This document shows positions 9,785 through 17,992 of a stretch of DNA of 38,972 nt, piece by piece (position 1 is the stretch's first letter; each line of letters opens with the position of its first letter). This stretch comes from an uncultured Eubacteriales bacterium (GTDB taxonomy: Bacteria; Bacillota; Clostridia; Oscillospirales; Oscillospiraceae): NCBI GenBank assembly GCA_900319695.1, contig ONPN01000022.1, positions 1 through 38,972 of the forward strand. The letters are read 5' to 3'. The position numbers were made by a program, and so were the translations under genes. The notes under the pieces are model-generated. The model was given only the letters and a program-made list of their open reading frames with translations. It had not been told where the DNA came from and made no database searches.

Positions 9785-11461
9785 TTGAGAGATATGATAA
9801 ACGCCGCGGCCTTCAAGGAGAGCATCCTGTGTGCCTACGCCGCGCTGCAAGCCAACATGCAGGTCATCAACGACCTGAACGTCTTCCCCGTCCCGGACGG
9901 CGACACCGGCACGAACATGGGGCTTACCATGGAGAAGGCCGCCGTGGAGCTGAGAAAGGGCGAGTTTACCACCGTCACCGCCGCCGCCGACTGTGTGGCC
10001 TCCGCTCTTCTGCGGGCCGCGCGCGGAAACTCCGGCGTCATCCTGAGCCTGCTGTTTCGCGGGATCTCCCGCAAGCTCAAAGGGCTGCACGAGGCCGACG
10101 CAAAGAGCTTTGCCGCCGCCCTGCAGGAGGGCGTCAACGCCGCCTACAAGGCCGTCATGAAGCCCGCCGAGGGGACCATCCTCACGGTCTCGCGCCTGGC
10201 CGCCGAGGCCGCGGTCAAAACCGCGAACGACGAGGCGGGTCTGGAGAAGACCTTTGAAGCCGCGATCGCCGCGGGCGACGAGGCTCTGGCCGACACTCTC
10301 AACCTCAACCCCGTGCTCAAGAAGGCCGGGGTCGTGGACGCGGGCGGTATGGGCTACATGGTCATTCTCAAGGCGATGTTCGCGTCTTTGAGGGGCGAGG
10401 TCTTTGCGCCCCAGGATCAGATGCGCATTGAGGAAGTCGTGAACAACGACGCGCCCAAATACGACGCGAGAGAGAATATCACCTTTGCTTTCGACACGGT
10501 CTACGTTGTGCGCAAGAAGACGCCCGACGTCGATCTGGAACCGCTGCGCGCCTACTTGGGCGGCATCGGCGACAGCCTGGTTATCAGCGATGACGACGAG
10601 ATTTTCAAGGTTCACGTCCACACGGACATCCCGGGCGACGCGCTGAACGAGAGTCAGAAGTACGGTACGCTTGAGATTGCCAAGATCGAGAACATGGTCA
10701 TTCAGGCCAACCAGAACGCGGCCGGCGAAAAGGTCATCAGCACCGATGATCTTGACGATATTGAGAAGGAGCTGGAAGAGCCTGAGTATGCCGCCCCCGA
10801 AAAGCAGTTCGGCGCGGTGGTCGTGGCCGCGGGCGAGGGCATGCAGCGCCTGTTCCGGGAGCTCGGCGCGGACCGCGTTGTCACCGGCGGCCAGACCATG
10901 AACCCCTCCACCGACGATATTCTGCGGGAGATCAACAAGACCCCGGCCGAGACGGTGTTCGTGCTGCCGAACAACAAGAACATCATCATGGCCGCCGAGC
11001 AGACCGCGGAGCTTGTCAAGGACAAGCGCGTCATCGTCATCCCGACCAAGACCGTGCCCCAGGGCATTTCGGCTCTTCTCAACTTCAACATTGACGAAAA
11101 CGAGGAGCCCATCGTCTCCGCCATGAAGGAGGCCGCCGCAAACGTCCACACCGCCATGATCACCTATGCCGCGCGCGACTCGGACTTTGACGGGCACGAC
11201 ATCCACGCGGGCGAATACCTGGCCCTGCTGGACGGCGCTCTCCTCGGCAGTTACGCCGACGAGAAGACCCTGATCGACGAGCTGGGCGGCGCTTTCGGAA
11301 AGTATGCGCCCGAACTCATCACCGTCTACTACGGCGAAGGCGTAAAGGCCGAGGCGGCCGAGGCGACTGCCGCGGCGCTCACGGATCTCTTCCCCGACGC
11401 GGAGCTGAGCGTGGTGGACGGCGGCCAGCCGGTCTACTACTACATGATCAGCGTGGAATAA
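9785..11461 (+). CDS. DAK2-domain fatty acid kinase subunit (YloV/FakA-like)
   Basis: FakA phosphorylates fatty acids held by FakB (DegV) partners, feeding exogenous fatty acids to phospholipid synthesis. The 558 residues are close to FakA's length. The N-terminal DhaL/DAK2 nucleotide domain has VFPVPDGDTGTNM near 37-49 and a GNSGVILS loop. The middle and C-terminal FakA domains follow (MNPSTDDIL, VLPNNKNI). The chosen start is a TTG (9785) with AGAGGG upstream; the in-frame ATG at 9794 is the alternative. No fakB is visible in the window. A terminator follows. Confidence 0.9.
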   Translation: MRDMINAAAFKESILCAYAALQANMQVINDLNVFPVPDGDTGTNMGLTMEKAAVELRKGEFTTVTAAADCVASALLRAARGNSGVILSLLFRGISRKLKGLHEADAKSFAAALQEGVNAAYKAVMKPAEGTILTVSRLAAEAAVKTANDEAGLEKTFEAAIAAGDEALADTLNLNPVLKKAGVVDAGGMGYMVILKAMFASLRGEVFAPQDQMRIEEVVNNDAPKYDARENITFAFDTVYVVRKKTPDVDLEPLRAYLGGIGDSLVISDDDEIFKVHVHTDIPGDALNESQKYGTLEIAKIENMVIQANQNAAGEKVISTDDLDDIEKELEEPEYAAPEKQFGAVVVAAGEGMQRLFRELGADRVVTGGQTMNPSTDDILREINKTPAETVFVLPNNKNIIMAAEQTAELVKDKRVIVIPTKTVPQGISALLNFNIDENEEPIVSAMKEAAANVHTAMITYAARDSDFDGHDIHAGEYLALLDGALLGSYADEKTLIDELGGAFGKYAPELITVYYGEGVKAEAAEATAAALTDLFPDAELSVVDGGQPVYYYMISVE

Positions 11462-11474
11462 CGCACAAATAAAC

Positions 11475-11513
11475 GCACCGGAAGCTTGCCGCAGCAGGCT
11501 TCCGGTGCTTTTT
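11475..11513 (+). terminator. Intrinsic terminator after yloV
   Basis: A perfect 11-bp stem (11475-11485 with 11498-11508), a 12-base loop and five T. It lies between convergent yloV and galU and could act weakly on both. Confidence 0.9.
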
Positions 11514-11525
11514 ATCTGCTTTTCT

Positions 11526-12413
11526 TTACTTTGCTTCTCTCTTGAGTATCTCCGCTTTGTCGATGATGAACTGTCTGAGCCAGTCGCCCGCCTCTTTATT
11601 TTGCAGGGCAAAGTCGATGGTCGATTCCAGATAGCCCTTGAGATTGCCGGTGTCGTAGCGCCGACCCTCAAAGTCCACGGCGCACATCTTCTCGCGGCGG
11701 CAGAGGACTCGCATGGCGTCGGTGAGCTGGATCTCATTGTTGCGGCCGGGCTGTGTCTTCTCCAGAATTTCAAATATTGCGGACGAGAGCACATAGCGGC
11801 CCATGATCGCGTAGTCGGAGAGTTTTTCGTAGATGGACGGTTTCTCGTTCATGTCGCTGATGCGATAGACGCGCTCGCTCAGCTGCTCCTCAAATTTGAC
11901 CGAGGAGTACTTGCAGATTTCCTCGCCCGGGAACTGGCGCACCGCGATGGCGCTGCAGCCGTTCTGTTCCGCCGCGTTGACCAGCTGCTTGAGTACCGGC
12001 GTCTCGCTGAGCATAATGTCGTCGCCCAGGAGGATACCGAACGGCTCGTCCCCGACAAAACTCTTGGCCCGCCAGATCGCGTGGCCAAGGCCCTTGGTCT
12101 CCTTCTGGCGCACGAAGAACACATCCGCCATGTCTGCCACCTCGCGCACGGTGCGGGCCTCCTTGACCTTGCCATCGGCCAGGAGGCGCTGCTCCAGGTC
12201 GGGCGCATAGTCGAAGTAGTCCTCGATGGGGGATTTTCCGCGGTTGGTGATGATCAGGATCTGCTCGACCCCGGCGGCGACCGCCTCTTCTACGATGTAC
12301 TGCAGGACGGGCTTATCCACCAGCGGCAGCATCTCCTTAGGGATGCTCTTGGTATTGGGCAGCAGGCGGGTGCCGAGTCCCGCCGCGGGGATGATCGCTT
12401 TCCGGACTTTCAT
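11526..12413 (-). CDS. galU: UTP-glucose-1-phosphate uridylyltransferase
   Basis: GalU makes UDP-glucose for glycans and glycolipids. The 295 residues are standard. The nucleotidyltransferase signature AAGLGTRLLPNTKSIPKEMLP opens the protein, with the conserved DKPVLQYIVEEA and GLGHAIWRAK segments. Its ATG overlaps the queT stop by four bases, so it is probably translated from the queT message. That places it under the leader upstream of queT, an unexpected partner for sugar-nucleotide synthesis. Confidence 0.95.
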   Translation of the reverse strand: MKVRKAIIPAAGLGTRLLPNTKSIPKEMLPLVDKPVLQYIVEEAVAAGVEQILIITNRGKSPIEDYFDYAPDLEQRLLADGKVKEARTVREVADMADVFFVRQKETKGLGHAIWRAKSFVGDEPFGILLGDDIMLSETPVLKQLVNAAEQNGCSAIAVRQFPGEEICKYSSVKFEEQLSERVYRISDMNEKPSIYEKLSDYAIMGRYVLSSAIFEILEKTQPGRNNEIQLTDAMRVLCRREKMCAVDFEGRRYDTGNLKGYLESTIDFALQNKEAGDWLRQFIIDKAEILKREAK

Positions 12414-12949
12414 GATTTTTGATTGACTCTGTCGATAAATTCACGCACGCTCTTGATCTTCGGCAGCTGGCACAGCAGCGTGTAGCCGATCAGATACAGC
12501 ACGCCCGCTTCGCCGACGCCGACGGTCAGGGCGTTAAAGCCGTAGGACTTGAGGGGAGAGGCAAACTCCTGGATCTCATAGCCCCAGGTGAGCACCGCGC
12601 CCACGATCACCGCGTTGAAGATCACCGGCATAAAGCAGCCCAGCAGACGGTTTTTGACGGTGTTGCCTTTTTTCCCGAACCAAGCTGTTGTAAGGCCTGC
12701 CAAAAGGGTTGCCAGAGAGCCGAACACGATATCCAGGACACTGCCGGTGTAGAGATTGGCCAGCACGCAGCCGAGCGTGATGCCCAGGACGCTGCCCGGC
12801 ATCAGAAAGGGCAGAGCAGTCAGTGCTTCGCTCACGCGAAACTGGAGCGGGCCATAGCTGATGGGCGCGAGGGCAATGGTCAGCGCCGCGTACAGGGCGG
12901 CAATGACGGCGTTTACGGCCAGGAACAGGGTGGTGTTTTTCTTGTGCAT
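12410..12949 (-). CDS. queT: QueT-type queuosine-precursor transporter (ECF S component)
   Basis: The 179-residue membrane protein has about five or six hydrophobic segments and the QueT-family ISYGPLQFRVSEALTALPFL stretch. QueT proteins are S components of ECF transporters importing preQ1 or a related precursor. The energising ECF subunits are not nearby, as usual for group II ECF systems. A structured leader with a preQ1-riboswitch-like core lies upstream. queH, which acts later in queuosine salvage, is the next gene upstream. Confidence 0.9.
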   Translation of the reverse strand: MHKKNTTLFLAVNAVIAALYAALTIALAPISYGPLQFRVSEALTALPFLMPGSVLGITLGCVLANLYTGSVLDIVFGSLATLLAGLTTAWFGKKGNTVKNRLLGCFMPVIFNAVIVGAVLTWGYEIQEFASPLKSYGFNALTVGVGEAGVLYLIGYTLLCQLPKIKSVREFIDRVNQKS

Positions 12950-12974
12950 GTTTCGGATACCTCCATTTTTTATT

Positions 12975-13075
12975 TATCCGCACGGAGGCACCGACTGACG
13001 GCGGGAATGCACGCTCCCGCCGAGCCCATTTTTTATGCCGCCGTCCGGCGCGGCAGGGTGTGGAAACCTGCCGTT
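12975..13075 (-). ncRNA. Probable preQ1 riboswitch in the queT leader
   Basis: Minus-strand features, in order: a stem GGCAG/CTGCC with loop GTTTCCACACC (13052-13072), close to the preQ1 aptamer loop; a small GC hairpin; an A-rich ATAAAAAATGGG stretch (13025-13036) that could form the pseudoknot strand; another strong hairpin; and an A-rich stretch running into the queT GGAGG. The extra hairpins do not fit compact class I and are nearer to class III, known from Ruminococcaceae. The downstream gene supports the call; no model was run. Confidence 0.55.
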
Positions 13076-13082
13076 GTTTATA

Positions 13083-13111
13083 ATTTTACTATTCGTTTTT
13101 GGCTCCCTCAA
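13083..13111 (-). promoter_or_regulatory. Candidate promoter of queT-galU
   Basis: Minus strand TTGAGG (13106-13111), a 17-base spacer and TAAAAT (13083-13088), just upstream of the putative riboswitch. The -35 box lies inside a palindromic repeat. Confidence 0.55.
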
Positions 13112-13145
13112 AGAGGGAGCAGTCCGGCCGACCTTCGGCCGGACT
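13102..13145. repeat. Two adjacent perfect palindromes
   Basis: gctccctc-aaa-gagggagc (13102-13120) and agtccggcc-gaccttc-ggccggact (13121-13145) lie between queH and queT. On the minus strand A, not T, follows the second, so they do not look like a queH terminator. They resemble a REP-like intergenic unit. Confidence 0.65.
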
Positions 13146-13156
13146 GAGAGAGTCTG

Positions 13157-13777
13157 TCAGACCTGTGCCTCTCTCCGGCGCAGGCTGTATTCACAGCCGC
13201 AGTAGAGTTGGCGGTAGACATGGTACTGCTCGCACAGCTCGATGGAGCGGTTTTCGCCGTCGTGCTTTTTGAAGTCCGAGGGCAGCCAGCGCGCCCCGGT
13301 CTTCGCCGCGATTTCCTCCGCCAATGTGTTTATGCGCACGGCGTCCTTGTGGCGCGAGAGCGTCAGCGTGGTGCAGAAGTAGTCGAAGCCCCGTTCCGCC
13401 GCGAGCTTCGCCGTTTCCTCCAGGCGCAGGCGAAAGCACTCGGTGCATCTCCTGCCGCCCTCCGGCTCATTTTCGAGGCCGATCACGCGCGCGGCGTAAT
13501 CCTCGCTCCGCCAGGGCTCCAGCAGGATGCTCACGCGATTCTCAAGGCCCATGTCCCGCACGAGCTTTTGAAGCGTCTCCCGGCGCTTTTCAAACTCGGC
13601 CTCGGGGTAGATATTGGGGTTATACCACAAAAGCGTGAGCTCAAAATACTGTGTCAGGTATTCCAGCACGGCGCTCGAGCAAGGGCCGCAGCAGACATGC
13701 AGCAGCACGCTCGGACGGCGCTCCCCCTGTTTTTCAATGATGCGGTCCAGTTCCCGCTGATACTGTCGTCTGTTCAT
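13157..13777 (-). CDS. queH: Epoxyqueuosine reductase QueH
   Basis: QueH reduces epoxyqueuosine to queuosine in tRNA and is the non-homologous replacement for QueG. The 206 residues show the family cysteines: VCCGPCSS near 28-35, RCTECF, and YCGC close to the C-terminus. These hold an Fe-S cluster and an adjacent metal. SRHKDAVRIN is also typical. The frame opens 42 codons earlier, but ATG 13777 is chosen because the homologous part begins there; no strong ribosome binding site is seen. Confidence 0.93.
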   Translation of the reverse strand: MNRRQYQRELDRIIEKQGERRPSVLLHVCCGPCSSAVLEYLTQYFELTLLWYNPNIYPEAEFEKRRETLQKLVRDMGLENRVSILLEPWRSEDYAARVIGLENEPEGGRRCTECFRLRLEETAKLAAERGFDYFCTTLTLSRHKDAVRINTLAEEIAAKTGARWLPSDFKKHDGENRSIELCEQYHVYRQLYCGCEYSLRRREAQV

Positions 13778-13819
13778 AATGGCATCATAACACAGGAAGC
13801 GAAAAAAAGCCAGCATCAC

Positions 13820-13849
13820 TTGACGTAATGAACGAATGTGGGGTAAAAT
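13820..13849 (+). promoter_or_regulatory. Promoter of the dCMP deaminase gene
   Basis: TTGACG (13820-13825), an 18-base spacer and TAAAAT (13844-13849). The dispersed repeat copy 3 begins two bases further on, so it would be transcribed as the 5' leader. Confidence 0.6.
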
Positions 13850-13850
13850 C

Positions 13851-13930
13851 AGTGTGGAGAGAGCGTGTTTCAATCGTTCGCGGAGCGGACACCTTAACTC
13901 CACTCTTCACTCTCCAAACTCCACTCTTCA
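13851..13930. repeat. Dispersed intergenic palindromic repeat, copy 3 (shortened)
   Basis: It opens with agtgtggaga, contains a gttcgc-gga-gcggac hairpin, and closes with two actccactctt units. At 80 bp it is about half of copy 2. It occupies the 5' leader of the dCMP deaminase gene and ends about 10 bases before its ribosome binding site. Confidence 0.65.
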
Positions 13931-13949
13931 ATCTACCGGAGGTTTTCGC

Positions 13950-14438
13950 ATGGACGGCAGGACCAACAAGCAGAATTATTATCTGGACATCGCCGACGCG
14001 GTGCTGGAGCGCTCCACCTGCCTCCGGCGCAAGTACGGCGCGATCATCGTGCGCAATGACGAGATCATCTCCACCGGCTACAACGGTGCGCCGCGCGGGC
14101 GGAAAAACTGCTCCGACCTCGGCGGCTGCATGCGCGAGAAGCTGGGCATCCCCTCGGGCGAGCGATATGAGCTCTGCCGCTCCGTTCACGCGGAGGCCAA
14201 CGCCATCATCTCCGCCTCCCGCCGCGACATGATCGGCGCGACCATCTACCTCGTCGGCCGCAGCGCCAAGACAAATGAGCTGCTGTCCGACGCGATGAGC
14301 TGCTCCATGTGCAAGCGGCAGATCATCAACGCCGGCATTGAGAAGATCGTCATTCGCACGAGCCCCACCGAGTACCGGGTCATCCCCGTCTCCGATTGGG
14401 TGGAGAACGACGATTCGATTTTTAATCTGATCGGATAA
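13950..14438 (+). CDS. Deoxycytidylate deaminase (ComEB-like)
   Basis: The enzyme converts dCMP to dUMP for thymidylate synthesis. The 162 residues show the zinc site CRSVHAEANAI and MSCSMCKRQI, plus TGYNGAPRG typical of dCMP deaminases. The frame is open 38 codons further upstream into the repeat; ATG 13950 is chosen for the GGAGG seven bases upstream and for family length. In Bacillus this gene is comEB, but no competence genes are near. Confidence 0.93.
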   Translation: MDGRTNKQNYYLDIADAVLERSTCLRRKYGAIIVRNDEIISTGYNGAPRGRKNCSDLGGCMREKLGIPSGERYELCRSVHAEANAIISASRRDMIGATIYLVGRSAKTNELLSDAMSCSMCKRQIINAGIEKIVIRTSPTEYRVIPVSDWVENDDSIFNLIG

Positions 14439-14454
14439 AAGAATCGCACAAGAA

Positions 14455-14491
14455 AACGCGGGCCCTTGATCGGGGCTCGCGTTCCCGTTTT
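14455..14491 (+). terminator. Terminator after dCMP deaminase
   Basis: Arms 14455-14465 and 14473-14483 pair over 11 bp with one G-U, followed by CCCGTTTT. Confidence 0.65.
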
Positions 14492-14501
14492 AAACAGCCT
14501 C

Positions 14502-14659
14502 ATACTGGTCTCCCATAAAACGGCTTAAAGCCGTTTTATAGCGCCAAAGGCGCGTCGGAGACCTATGAGACGTGTTTTGTGCCCAGGGGCACAATACTGG
14601 CAGCGCGCTTTGCGCGATGCCTTTTTGTTAAAACGAACCGTTTTAACAAAAAACAGTAT
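14502..14659. repeat. Compound palindromic element with five hairpins
   Basis: Bounded by atactg (14502-14507) and cagtat (14654-14659). Inside are consecutive palindromes: aaaacggcttaaagccgtttt, gcgccaaaggcgc, gtgcccaggggcac, a gcgcgctttgcgc-type hairpin and ttaaaacgaaccgttttaa. It lies between convergent genes, its right end touches the ychF stop codon, and it has no coding potential. Confidence 0.7.
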
Positions 14660-15732
14660 CAGATATTGAAGCGGAAGTTGGTGATGTCGCCGTCCTGCAT
14701 GACGTAGTCCTTGCCCTCGAGACGGAACAGCCCTTTTTCCTTGGCCGCCGCCATGGTGCCGCAGGCTTTGAGATCCTCAAACGCCACGATTTCGGCCCGG
14801 ATGAAGCCGCGCTCGATATCCGTGTGGACCTTGCCCGCCGCCTTCGGGGCCTTCGTGCCGCGGACGATGGTCCAGGCGTGCACGTCGTCCTCGCCCGCGG
14901 TGAGGAAGGAGATGTAGCCTAACAGGTCATAGGAGGTTTTAATAAGGCGGTCAAGTCCCGTCTCGGTAAGGCCGAGGTCGGCCATGAAGAGCTGGGCTTC
15001 CTCGGGCTCGAGTCCCGCGATGTCCTCTTCAAACTTTGCCGCCACCGGCAGCACCGCCGCGCCGCGAGCCTCGGCAAAGCCCTTGAGCGCCTGGAAGTTT
15101 GCGTTCCCGGCGAGGTCGGCCATGCCCGCCTCGTCGAGGTTTGCGACGTAGATGACGGGCTTGACGCTCAGCAGGCCGCCGTCGACCAGAATGTCCTTGT
15201 CCTCGTCGCCGAAGGGGAAGTCGCGCGCGGGCTTCTCGGCCTCGAGATGTGCGATCAGCTGCTCGCACATTTCAACCTCGCGCTTGTACTTCTTTTCGCC
15301 GCTCTTGGCGTTCTTCTTCGCGCGGTCAAGGCGGCGCTCCACGATCTCCATATCGGCGAGGATGAGTTCAAGGTCAAAGGACTCCGCGTCGCGGAGAGCG
15401 TCGGCGGGCTCGAGGAAGACGCTGTCGTCGTCGAAGCATCTGACGACCTCCACCAGCGCGTCCACCATGCGGATGGCCTGGAAGACCTCGCGTCCCTTGC
15501 CGCCGGAGGCCACGCCCGGCACGTCCACGAACTCGATGGTGGCGGGGGTGTACTTTTTGGGGTGGTAGTACTCGGCCAGCCAGTCGAGCCGCTCGTCCGG
15601 CACCTTGGCGGTGCCGATGTTGGGCTTGGCCCCCGCGTTGGTATAGCTGCCCGTCTCAGCCTGGGAGCCGGTCAGCGCGTTAAACAGAGTCGTCTTGCCG
15701 ACATTCGGCAGACCCACGATTCCTAATTTCAT
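14659..15732 (-). CDS. ychF: Redox-regulated ATPase YchF (OLA1 family)
   Basis: YchF is a ribosome-associated Obg-family P-loop protein that prefers ATP. The 357 residues are standard. GLPNVGKTTLFNALTG is the P-loop, DVPG the switch II motif, and the nucleotide-base motif reads NLDE instead of NKxD, as in YchF. The C-terminal TGS-like domain has HTDIERGFIRAEI. AAAGGAG lies upstream of ATG 15732. The mobile element ends about 90 bases upstream, and no clear promoter is visible in that gap. Confidence 0.96.
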   Translation of the reverse strand: MKLGIVGLPNVGKTTLFNALTGSQAETGSYTNAGAKPNIGTAKVPDERLDWLAEYYHPKKYTPATIEFVDVPGVASGGKGREVFQAIRMVDALVEVVRCFDDDSVFLEPADALRDAESFDLELILADMEIVERRLDRAKKNAKSGEKKYKREVEMCEQLIAHLEAEKPARDFPFGDEDKDILVDGGLLSVKPVIYVANLDEAGMADLAGNANFQALKGFAEARGAAVLPVAAKFEEDIAGLEPEEAQLFMADLGLTETGLDRLIKTSYDLLGYISFLTAGEDDVHAWTIVRGTKAPKAAGKVHTDIERGFIRAEIVAFEDLKACGTMAAAKEKGLFRLEGKDYVMQDGDITNFRFNI

Positions 15733-15799
15733 TTTCCATCTATCTCCTTTAAAAAATCCAGTGTTTTCAATGCTTTACGGGTTTTGCGATTTTGGCCTC

Positions 15800-15817
15800 T
15801 ACGCCATTTTTACGCCA
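15800..15817. repeat. Short direct repeats at the element end
   Basis: tacgcca occurs at 15800-15806 and 15811-15817, eleven bases apart, next to the integrase stop. Placement suggests arm-type integrase sites near the attachment site, but the other end of the element is outside the window. Confidence 0.3.
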
Positions 15818-15819
15818 AA

Positions 15820-17001
15820 TCAAACGGCTATACTCCGTTCAAACGCCTGCACGGCACCTGTGAGTGACTCGTCCGTGACATGGACATATCTGTCCATTGT
15901 CGTTTTGATGCTCGCATGACCAAGCAATTTCTGAAGTATCTTCGGCTGCATCCCACTCTCAATCGCGCGGGTTGCGTAGGTGTGCCGGAGCGCGTGCATA
16001 CAAAACCGTTCGATTCCAGCCTCGTCACAAAGTTTATAAAGATGCGTATCATAAGAGCTGTTCTTGGCAGGTTCTCCTGTGCGAAAATTTATAAACACAA
16101 GATCCCGCATTAAGAGGTATCTGGTATCACCGGTTCGCAAATCGACGTACTCCAATACCTGTGAGAGCAATTCTGATTCTTTCCTTGTCTCTCGCTCATT
16201 GTACGCTGCCCTTAAAACTTCATAGGCTCTGTTCGTGAGAGGGATTGTACGATAGCTGTGCTTCGTCTTGGGAGGCCCCGCCCGCCAGTAGCCGTCTCCG
16301 TGGCGGTACTCCAAGGATTTGTTCACTGTGAGCGTCCGCTTCTTCCAGTTGATCGAATCCCACGTCAGGCCAATCATTTCCGCGGTTCTCAGCCCGGTCT
16401 CCAACAGCAGCACATATTGCCGATAATTATGAGAACGCTTCGCTACCTCAAGAAAAAGCTTCTGCTCCTCGACGGTAAGAAAATGAATGTCATCTACCGC
16501 ACGGACGGGCTTCGTGTATCTGACACCATCCATCGGATGCTTCATAATAATATCGTTCATCACGGCAGCACGAAACATCGTGCCGATCGCAATATATGTC
16601 TGACGTATGGTGGAGCCCGCATAGACAGGTTCCATACGGTTGAGTATTGCCTTGCAGTGCATAGGCTTGACATCCGCGATCTTCATTTTGCCAATGACAG
16701 GCTGCGCATTGATAAGGTATCTCTCTGAATAATTTCTCCGCGTGTTGGGAGCAAGATCGCAGATGAGATTGTCCATCCAAAAACGATACCACTGATCGAC
16801 CGTCATATCCTCCGCTTTGGGAATACGACCATGCTTATCCTCATAGATCGCGTCGGCAAGCCAGTTGCGCGCTTCGGGAAGCGTTTCAAAATATTTCTCA
16901 GGGCGAGAGCCGTCTTTTGCATTATATCTGGCTGAGTAAAGACCGTCCTTTCTCTGGTAGATTCCTGTTCCGCATTCTCTACCTTTTAGATTTTTGCCCA
17001 T
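15820..17001 (-). CDS. Tyrosine site-specific integrase
   Basis: The 393-residue recombinase of the Tn916/phage integrase type should integrate and excise the element. The N-terminal arm-binding domain spans about 10-60 ([17 protein letters not shown]), the SAM-like core-binding domain about 68-165, and the catalytic domain 170-393. Catalytic residues visible are R205, H337-x2-R340, H362 and the nucleophile Y372. The start has AAGGAG upstream. The gene lies at the element's left end, reading outwards towards ychF, with an excisionase-like gene behind it and a terminator between them. Confidence 0.95.
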   Translation of the reverse strand: MGKNLKGRECGTGIYQRKDGLYSARYNAKDGSRPEKYFETLPEARNWLADAIYEDKHGRIPKAEDMTVDQWYRFWMDNLICDLAPNTRRNYSERYLINAQPVIGKMKIADVKPMHCKAILNRMEPVYAGSTIRQTYIAIGTMFRAAVMNDIIMKHPMDGVRYTKPVRAVDDIHFLTVEEQKLFLEVAKRSHNYRQYVLLLETGLRTAEMIGLTWDSINWKKRTLTVNKSLEYRHGDGYWRAGPPKTKHSYRTIPLTNRAYEVLRAAYNERETRKESELLSQVLEYVDLRTGDTRYLLMRDLVFINFRTGEPAKNSSYDTHLYKLCDEAGIERFCMHALRHTYATRAIESGMQPKILQKLLGHASIKTTMDRYVHVTDESLTGAVQAFERSIAV

Positions 17002-17029
17002 TACATTGACTCCTTTCTCTTTTTATTTG

Positions 17030-17056
17030 AAAAAAGAGTCCAATACAACTGGACTC
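17030..17056 (-). terminator. Terminator between xis and int
   Basis: A perfect 7-bp stem, gagtcca (17036-17042) with tggactc (17050-17056), is followed by six T on the minus strand (17030-17035). It sits 43 bases past the excisionase gene and would limit read-through into int. Confidence 0.75.
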
Positions 17057-17098
17057 ATTGTAACATACATCGCTCTTTTTCTCAATAGTGTTAGGGCG

Positions 17099-17299
17099 CT
17101 AAATCATGAGCTTGTTATGGATGTACTCTTCAAACTCCTTGCGCTTTACCAATTTTCGACTGCCGACGAAGAGAACAAAGGGACAATTCGGTTGTTTCAA
17201 CAGATTGTCGATCTTGTTAATGCCGATACTGCTGTACTCGGCAGCTTCCCTGATAGTCATTGTTACTTTCAAATTAATCGGTACTTTTTCTTCAATCAT
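17099..17299 (-). CDS. Excisionase-like small winged-helix protein
   Basis: The 66-residue protein has MTIREAAEYSSIGINKIDNLL, then GSRKLVKRKEFEEYI, the excisionase/MerR-like layout of Tn916 Xis. It should bend DNA and steer the integrase towards excision. The frame opens earlier, but ATG 17299 is chosen for the GAGGTG just upstream and for family length. It precedes int in the usual order. Confidence 0.85.
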   Translation of the reverse strand: MIEEKVPINLKVTMTIREAAEYSSIGINKIDNLLKQPNCPFVLFVGSRKLVKRKEFEEYIHNKLMI

Positions 17300-17323
17300 C
17301 AGATTCACCTCGCACCTCGACAA

Positions 17324-17361
17324 CAAAAATGCTCTCTGGCACACAATGCACCGGAGAGCAT
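17324..17361 (-). terminator. Terminator in the xis leader
   Basis: Arms 17329-17339 and 17351-17361 (11 bp, one G-U) are followed by T on the minus strand (17324-17328). It lies between a promoter-like sequence and the xis start, so it may act as an attenuator rather than a simple operon end. Confidence 0.75.
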
Positions 17362-17381
17362 CTTTTAATATTTGCAGTTTA

Positions 17382-17411
17382 ATAATAGCACATGACAAAT
17401 TGCGGAGTCAA
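17382..17411 (-). promoter_or_regulatory. Promoter upstream of xis
   Basis: Minus strand TTGACT (17406-17411), an 18-base spacer and TATTAT (17382-17387). The xis-leader terminator follows at once, so unaided transcripts would be about 50 bases long. Confidence 0.5.
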
Positions 17412-17500
17412 GAGCAACAGGACGTGAGTTTCTTGGCAAAAATAGAGCAATAATAGTGCAACACTAAGAGAGTGGTTCTGCAAGCCCTATATTTGCTGGA

Positions 17501-17992
17501 TTATTCCCAGCCACCTCCCTCCGCAAAGGAAACCATTTCTGCAAGCCTTTCTACAGCCTTGTCCCGAAGTCTTCTCGCCGTCCAGACAGAAATGTTCATA
17601 GTTGCTGCCGTTTCGCTCAAACGCTGTTTTTCAATATACATACGCCGCAAGACCATTTCTTCATTTGTTGTAAGAAGCCCAAGGTAGTAATCCACACGTT
17701 TGATCTTCTGCTCAAGCGGCAGAAGTCGGGCCAATATTTGACCTCTTATCTCAGAGTTCGCCCGCTCTGCAGCGTACTGATAGTTCATCGCAATATAAAG
17801 CGTCTTGTTTGAAACAGTACCGTTCGGTACCCCGCCGCCATCTCCATGAGCATAATTCATAGCCTCCAGCATATCCTCCGGTGTAACAGTAGTCGGGTGC
17901 TCAAGCTCATAACGTAGGATGCTGATCTTCCGCATCATGTCGGGATAGTCGTTAAGAACATGTAAAACTCGTTCATGGTCTGTTTTGTTCAC
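17501..17992 (-). CDS. Sigma-region-4-like / ArpU-like DNA-binding regulator
   Basis: The 163-residue protein is helical, and its last third resembles sigma-70 region 4: LTTNEEMVLRRMYIEKQ, then SETAATMNISVWTARRLRDKA. No region 2 is present in this polypeptide. Such proteins regulate late or transfer genes in phages and integrative elements. The start is a GTG (17992) with GGAGG seven bases upstream. It has its own promoter with a leader of about 210 bases. A region-2-like protein is encoded 19 kb away in the same element. Confidence 0.7.
   Translation of the reverse strand: MNKTDHERVLHVLNDYPDMMRKISILRYELEHPTTVTPEDMLEAMNYAHGDGGGVPNGTVSNKTLYIAMNYQYAAERANSEIRGQILARLLPLEQKIKRVDYYLGLLTTNEEMVLRRMYIEKQRLSETAATMNISVWTARRLRDKAVERLAEMVSFAEGGGWE

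Noticed and set aside
9215-11794. Long minus-strand open frame opposite yloU-yloV
   Set aside because: The plus-strand genes are clear family members with promoter and terminator. This frame spans several genes and a repeat and has shadow composition.
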